A stretch of DNA of 16,625 nucleotides. Origin: Rhizobiaceae bacterium UBA1291. Its GTDB lineage: Bacteria > Pseudomonadota > Alphaproteobacteria > Rhizobiales > Rhizobiaceae. The stretch is taken from the NCBI GenBank assembly GCA_002307905.1, contig DBUL01000164.1, forward strand, positions 1,334 through 17,958, given 5' to 3'. The number at the start of each line of letters is the position of its first letter. The stretch's first letter is position 1. The notes beneath the pieces are model-generated. The model saw only the letters and a program-made list of their open reading frames with translations. It was not told the origin of the DNA and ran no database searches. Below are positions 13,813 to 16,625 of the stretch, piece after piece. The position numbers and the translations under genes are program-made.

Positions 13813-13866
13813 GTGGGCGAAACCCGGCCAGGCGAAGCATGCCGCGCCCTCTCGCGCACGCCACCC

Positions 13867-14295
13867 CTAGAACTCGATCACCACCGACGGCGCACTGCGC
13901 TTCGCCTCGCCATGATACACCGCCTCGATATTGTTGCCGTCGGGGTCGAGCACGAAGGCGGCGTAGTAGCCGGGGTGGTAGGGCCGTTCGCCCGGCGCGC
14001 CGTTGTCGCTTCCGCCATGGGCGAGTGCTGCGGCATAAAAGGCCTCCACGGTCGCCGGATCCTTCGCCTGGAAGGCGAGGTGGTGCCGCCCCGTCAGCAC
14101 GCCCAGCGCCGCCGGGCTGTCGGCGGCCGACACGACCAGCTCGTCGGCCCAGAAATAGCCGTCCGGCGTATCGACGATGGGAATGTCGAGCACGGCCAGC
14201 ACAGCCGCGTAAAAATCACGGCTGGCCTTGAGGTCCCGGACGACGAGCTGGATGTGGTCGATCAGCCGACCCCGATGCAGAAGATTGGTCTCCAT
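13867..14295 (-). CDS. VOC family protein (glyoxalase/bleomycin-resistance-like)
   Basis: 142-aa single-module vicinal-oxygen-chelate protein. The first strand IDHIQLVVRDLKASRDFY carries the metal His near residue 14. HHLAFQAKDPATVEAFY opens the second half, and DPDGNNIEAVYH brings the C-terminal Glu. The ligand set is therefore complete for a metal-dependent lyase, isomerase or dioxygenase, but the reaction cannot be told. ATG 14295 follows GGGAG. The reading frame stays open upstream, but with low-quality sequence and no better start. It lies 140 bp downstream of the MAPEG gene on the same strand; a GC-rich patch separates them, so co-transcription is uncertain. Confidence 0.88.
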   Translation of the reverse strand: METNLLHRGRLIDHIQLVVRDLKASRDFYAAVLAVLDIPIVDTPDGYFWADELVVSAADSPAALGVLTGRHHLAFQAKDPATVEAFYAAALAHGGSDNGAPGERPYHPGYYAAFVLDPDGNNIEAVYHGEAKRSAPSVVIEF

Positions 14296-14435
14296 GGTTT
14301 TGTCTCCCTGTGTTGATGCGGGCCGGGTGCCTTGTCCCCTTGGCTCCTTTGGGCCCAATTGGTCGGCTTCAGGCACGTCGGCCCTGTATGGGGTCCTCGG
14401 TCGCTTGCCTGGCTCAACGGGGCTTCCCCCCAAAA

Positions 14436-14819
14436 TCACCCCATCTTCAACAACGCCCCGATCGTGCCCCCCACCAGCAGCACGATGCCGATCAGAAACG
14501 TCAGCGCCGCCCCCGGTCCGCGTTTCTTGGCGTCGGCGTAATATTCCGAGGCGTAGAGCACGCGGGATGCCGTCCAGCACAGGCCGAGTATGCCGGCGAT
14601 CGCGTCGGAGACATAATATCCAAACAGCCAGAGCGAGGGGAGGAACAGCACCAGTTGTTCAACCGTGTTCTGCTGCACGCGAAAGATCCGCTCGAAATCG
14701 GCATTGCCGGTGGTCTTCGGCGCTTCCACGCCGAATTGCTGGCGGGCGCGGGCGACCTTCAGCAGGAACCAGATATAGGCGATCAGCGCCGAAAAGGTCG
14801 CGAGAACGGTAAAACGCAT
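14436..14819 (-). CDS. MAPEG family membrane protein (microsomal glutathione S-transferase-like)
   Basis: 127-aa integral membrane protein with four predicted helices: residues about 4-20, 55-75, 76-92 and 104-124. The family signature FERIFRVQQNTVEQLVLFLP (about 42-61) is well conserved, including the Arg, Asn and Glu of the glutathione-binding motif. MAPEG proteins conjugate glutathione or reduce lipid peroxides in the membrane. ATG 14819 follows AAGGA. The charged loop YADAKKRGPG lies between the last helices. Length fits the bacterial branch of the family. Confidence 0.88.
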   Translation of the reverse strand: MRFTVLATFSALIAYIWFLLKVARARQQFGVEAPKTTGNADFERIFRVQQNTVEQLVLFLPSLWLFGYYVSDAIAGILGLCWTASRVLYASEYYADAKKRGPGAALTFLIGIVLLVGGTIGALLKMG

Positions 14820-15028
14820 CGGAACATTCCTTAAGGGCAACTGCCACGGTCGGCATGGCGCGATGCTAGGCGATGGCCGCCCAGCGTGCAAGACAACCGC
14901 GCAAGACGAGTGCACTTGAGCTCTTTTCCGCCCTACAATCGCCATCCCGGCCCTTGAAGGTAACCGGAAATTTGCACATGATATGCACGATCTTTGGCAC
15001 GATCTAATCTCAAGGGTTTTCGACCGAC

Positions 15029-15682
15029 ATGACCGACCAGTTCCGCTTCGGGCGACCTTACGATTTCCACGAGCTGGTGGCCGATGGCATCGTCCACGGC
15101 ATCGGCGTGGTCTTCGCACTGATTGGCGCCACGGCATTGATCTTCTATGCCACGGTCTGGACGAGCTATGCCGAAATGGCCGCCGCCTGGATCTACGGCC
15201 TCGGCCTCGTTCTCGCGCTCGCCGTCTCGTTCACCTACAACATGTGGCCGCATTCGCGCACCAAGTGGATTCTCCGCCGCTTCGACCATTCGGCGATCTT
15301 CGTGCTGATCGCCGCCACCTACACGCCTTTTCTGGTCAAGGGCGCGCATGACTGGGTGATCCTCTCGCTGCTCGTCGGCATCTGGGCAACCGCAATCGTC
15401 GGCATCACGCTCAAGTGCCGCTATCCCGGCCGCTACGACCGGCTCGCCATCCTGCTCTATCTCGCCATGGGCTGGAGCGGCGCCATGGCGCTCGGGCCGA
15501 TCTCGCAGACCCTGCCGAGCATCACCCTGCTTCTGATCATCATCGGCGGCTGCATCTATTCGGCCGGCGTGATCTTCCACGTTTGGGAACGCCTGCGCTT
15601 CCAGAACGCCATCTGGCACGGCTTCGTCGTCACCGCCGCCGCCGTCCACTATTCGGCCGTGGTCACCGCGATCGGCCACTGA
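15029..15682 (+). CDS. Hemolysin III / PAQR family membrane protein
   Basis: 217-aa membrane protein with about seven transmembrane helices. The three conserved PAQR/HlyIII motifs are visible: ELVADGIVHGIG near residues 15-26, SFTYNMWP then RRFDHSAIFVLIAATYTPF (about 67-105), and NAIWHGFVVTAAAVHYS near the C-terminus. The conserved His, Asp and Ser residues are thought to bind zinc and to support hydrolase-like activity on lipids. Despite the name, haemolysis is not shown for most members. ATG 15029 follows AAGGG at about 10 bases. It stands as a single gene; the 112 bp to the next gene hold no clear terminator. Confidence 0.9.
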   Translation: MTDQFRFGRPYDFHELVADGIVHGIGVVFALIGATALIFYATVWTSYAEMAAAWIYGLGLVLALAVSFTYNMWPHSRTKWILRRFDHSAIFVLIAATYTPFLVKGAHDWVILSLLVGIWATAIVGITLKCRYPGRYDRLAILLYLAMGWSGAMALGPISQTLPSITLLLIIIGGCIYSAGVIFHVWERLRFQNAIWHGFVVTAAAVHYSAVVTAIGH

Positions 15683-15794
15683 CGAACGGCGAAAACAGGG
15701 CAGGGCGGCCGGATCGCGATACGGTGCCGCCGCTTTACATCGTCCCCGGCCAGGGTCTAAGCAGGCGGTCCGAAACGAGGCCGGGACCCGATCC

Positions 15795-16295
15795 ATGACA
15801 GACGCCATCACCATCCGCGACGCCGCCGAGGCCGATCTCGAAGCGATTCGCGACATCTACAATCATGCCGTCGAGCACACCACGGCGATCTGGAACGAGG
15901 TGCTGATCGACGTCGACAACCGCCGCGCCTGGATGGAACTGCGCCGTGCAAAGGGCTTTCCGGTGCTGGTCGCCGAGCGGCACGGCAAGGTCGCGGGCTA
16001 CGCTTCTTACGGCGACTGGCGCGCCTTCGACGGCTATCGCCACACGGTCGAGCATTCGGTCTACGTCGACAAGGACTGCCGGGGTGCGGGCATCGGCAAG
16101 CTCCTGATGCAGGCGCTGATCGAGCGTGCGCGGGAAGGCAGGGTCCATGTCATGATCGCCGCCATCGAGGCGGAAAACCAGTCGTCGATCGCGCTGCACG
16201 AACGCCTCGGCTTCCGGCTCGTCGGCATCCACCAGGAGGTCGGCACGAAATTCGGCCGCTGGCTGGATCTGGCGATGATGGAACTCAGGATCTGA
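15795..16295 (+). CDS. GNAT N-acetyltransferase, phosphinothricin/methionine sulfoximine type
   Basis: 166-aa acetyl-CoA-dependent acetyltransferase. The start ITIRDAAEADLEAIRDIYNHAV is typical of the Pat/Bar and MddA branch. HSVYVDKDCRGAGIGKLLM (about 94-112) is the acetyl-CoA loop, and the C-terminal half has IEAENQSSIALHERLGFRLVG followed by GTKFGRWLDLAMME. This branch acetylates phosphinothricin, methionine sulfoximine or sulfone, or other small amines. The exact substrate cannot be chosen from sequence alone. The start at 15795 has a modest GGGAC upstream. Confidence 0.9.
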   Translation: MTDAITIRDAAEADLEAIRDIYNHAVEHTTAIWNEVLIDVDNRRAWMELRRAKGFPVLVAERHGKVAGYASYGDWRAFDGYRHTVEHSVYVDKDCRGAGIGKLLMQALIERAREGRVHVMIAAIEAENQSSIALHERLGFRLVGIHQEVGTKFGRWLDLAMMELRI

Positions 16296-16300
16296 CGGAG

Positions 16301-16328
16301 CGGCGCCAACCCCAAGGGGTCAGCGCCG
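16301..16328. terminator. Hairpin between converging genes
   Basis: CGGCGC (16301-16306) pairs with GCGCCG (16323-16328), and ACCCC pairs with GGGGT inside, separated by a CA/CA mismatch and an AA tip. It sits in the 45-bp gap between the acetyltransferase and the DUF302 gene, so it probably ends both transcripts. There is no strong T-run on either strand. Confidence 0.6.
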
Positions 16329-16340
16329 CCTGGCTTTCGT

Positions 16341-16625
16341 TCAGATCGCCGCCACAGCCTTCCGCAGCATGTCGCCAACCTGGCCAGCCACCGATTTCAG
16401 CTGATCGTTCGGGATCGCTTCCATCGAGGCCTGGGGGTCGATGGCGCTGACCATGACGGAATGGGCGCCGGTCCTGCGCACGATGACATTGCAGGGCAGC
16501 ATGGCGCCCACCTTCGGCTCGATGCCGATCGCCTGATGCGCCATCTTCGGATTGCAGGCGCCGAGGATCAGGTAGTCCTCGATATCCTGGTCGATCTTCT
16601 TCTTCAGCGTCGCCTTGACGTCGAT
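16341..16625 (-). CDS. DUF302 domain protein (partial, N-terminus off right edge)
   Basis: The last 94 residues of a DUF302 protein. The hallmark stretch LGACNPKMAHQAIGIEPKVG, then AMLPCNVIVRR, is present, with two conserved cysteines. DUF302 is a small alpha/beta domain of unknown function, often found beside redox or metal-stress genes. The end (GDMLRKAVAAI) is normal for the family. The start is outside the window, so a signal peptide cannot be judged. Confidence 0.88.
   Translation of the reverse strand: MDVKATLKKKIDQDIEDYLILGACNPKMAHQAIGIEPKVGAMLPCNVIVRRTGAHSVMVSAIDPQASMEAIPNDQLKSVAGQVGDMLRKAVAAI

Noticed and set aside
14971..15010. TGGCAC hexamer upstream of the PAQR-type gene as a sigma-54 promoter.
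   Set aside because: The required downstream GC element (TTGC at 5-bp spacing) is missing.
1..16625. tRNA, rRNA, CRISPR array, riboswitch or intact insertion sequence.
   Set aside because: No cloverleaf with CCA-type end, no regular spaced repeats, no transposase motif and no terminal inverted repeats were seen on reading both strands.

Overview
The window looks like chromosomal DNA of an alphaproteobacterium, most likely of the order Hyphomicrobiales (Rhizobium/Agrobacterium/Ensifer/Shinella-like). This rests on high GC, codon use rich in G/C at third positions, and the families present: a FixK/FNR-type box in the TTGAT-N4-ATCAA form, ParDE, a MAPEG protein, a DUF302 protein, and a PF10118-type hydrolase beside a methyltransferase. 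It is an inference; there is no rRNA or tRNA here to confirm it. No rRNA, tRNA, intact transposase, prophage or CRISPR array was seen.

Layout. 1-1030 (-): 5' part of a secreted iron-complex type ABC substrate-binding protein that runs off the left edge. 1031-1469: no convincing gene. 1470-3452 (+): membrane-bound GGDEF-EAL protein, facing a sulfide:quinone oxidoreductase (3537-4823, -) across a short hairpin. 4967-6109 (-): AI-2E/PerM-type membrane protein. 6312-7154 (-) and 7249-8181 (+): a divergent short-chain dehydrogenase and AraC-type regulator. 8168-9142 (-): two-domain VOC (extradiol dioxygenase-like) protein whose end overlaps the regulator's end. 9357-10143 (+): a universal stress protein and a DksA/TraR zinc-finger protein, closed by a strong intrinsic terminator. 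10338-12078 (+): a ferritin-like putative metal-dependent hydrolase and a SAM methyltransferase 10 bp apart. 12138-13821: a small accessory patch with parDE, two small cargo-type genes and a decayed second parE. 13867-14819 (-): a small VOC protein and a MAPEG protein. 15029-16295 (+): a hemolysin III/PAQR-type membrane protein and a GNAT acetyltransferase. 16341-16625 (-): a DUF302 protein cut by the right edge.

How the parts fit. The best structural signal is regulatory. Two FNR/FixK-type boxes (4890-4903 before sqr, 9261-9274 before usp-dksA) both lie at the class II activator position relative to a possible -10 element. This suggests that sulfide oxidation and the stress/stringent-response pair are switched on together at low oxygen. 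A second perfect inverted repeat sits inside the sqr promoter spacer, as expected for an added repressor. The most plastic stretch is 12.1-13.8 kb, where the 3' end of parE occurs twice as a 111-bp direct repeat flanking about 1 kb of lower-GC small genes. Most of the rest is ordinary single-gene metabolism and stress functions. I did not find a clear new multi-gene system; the best candidates are listed with their limits.
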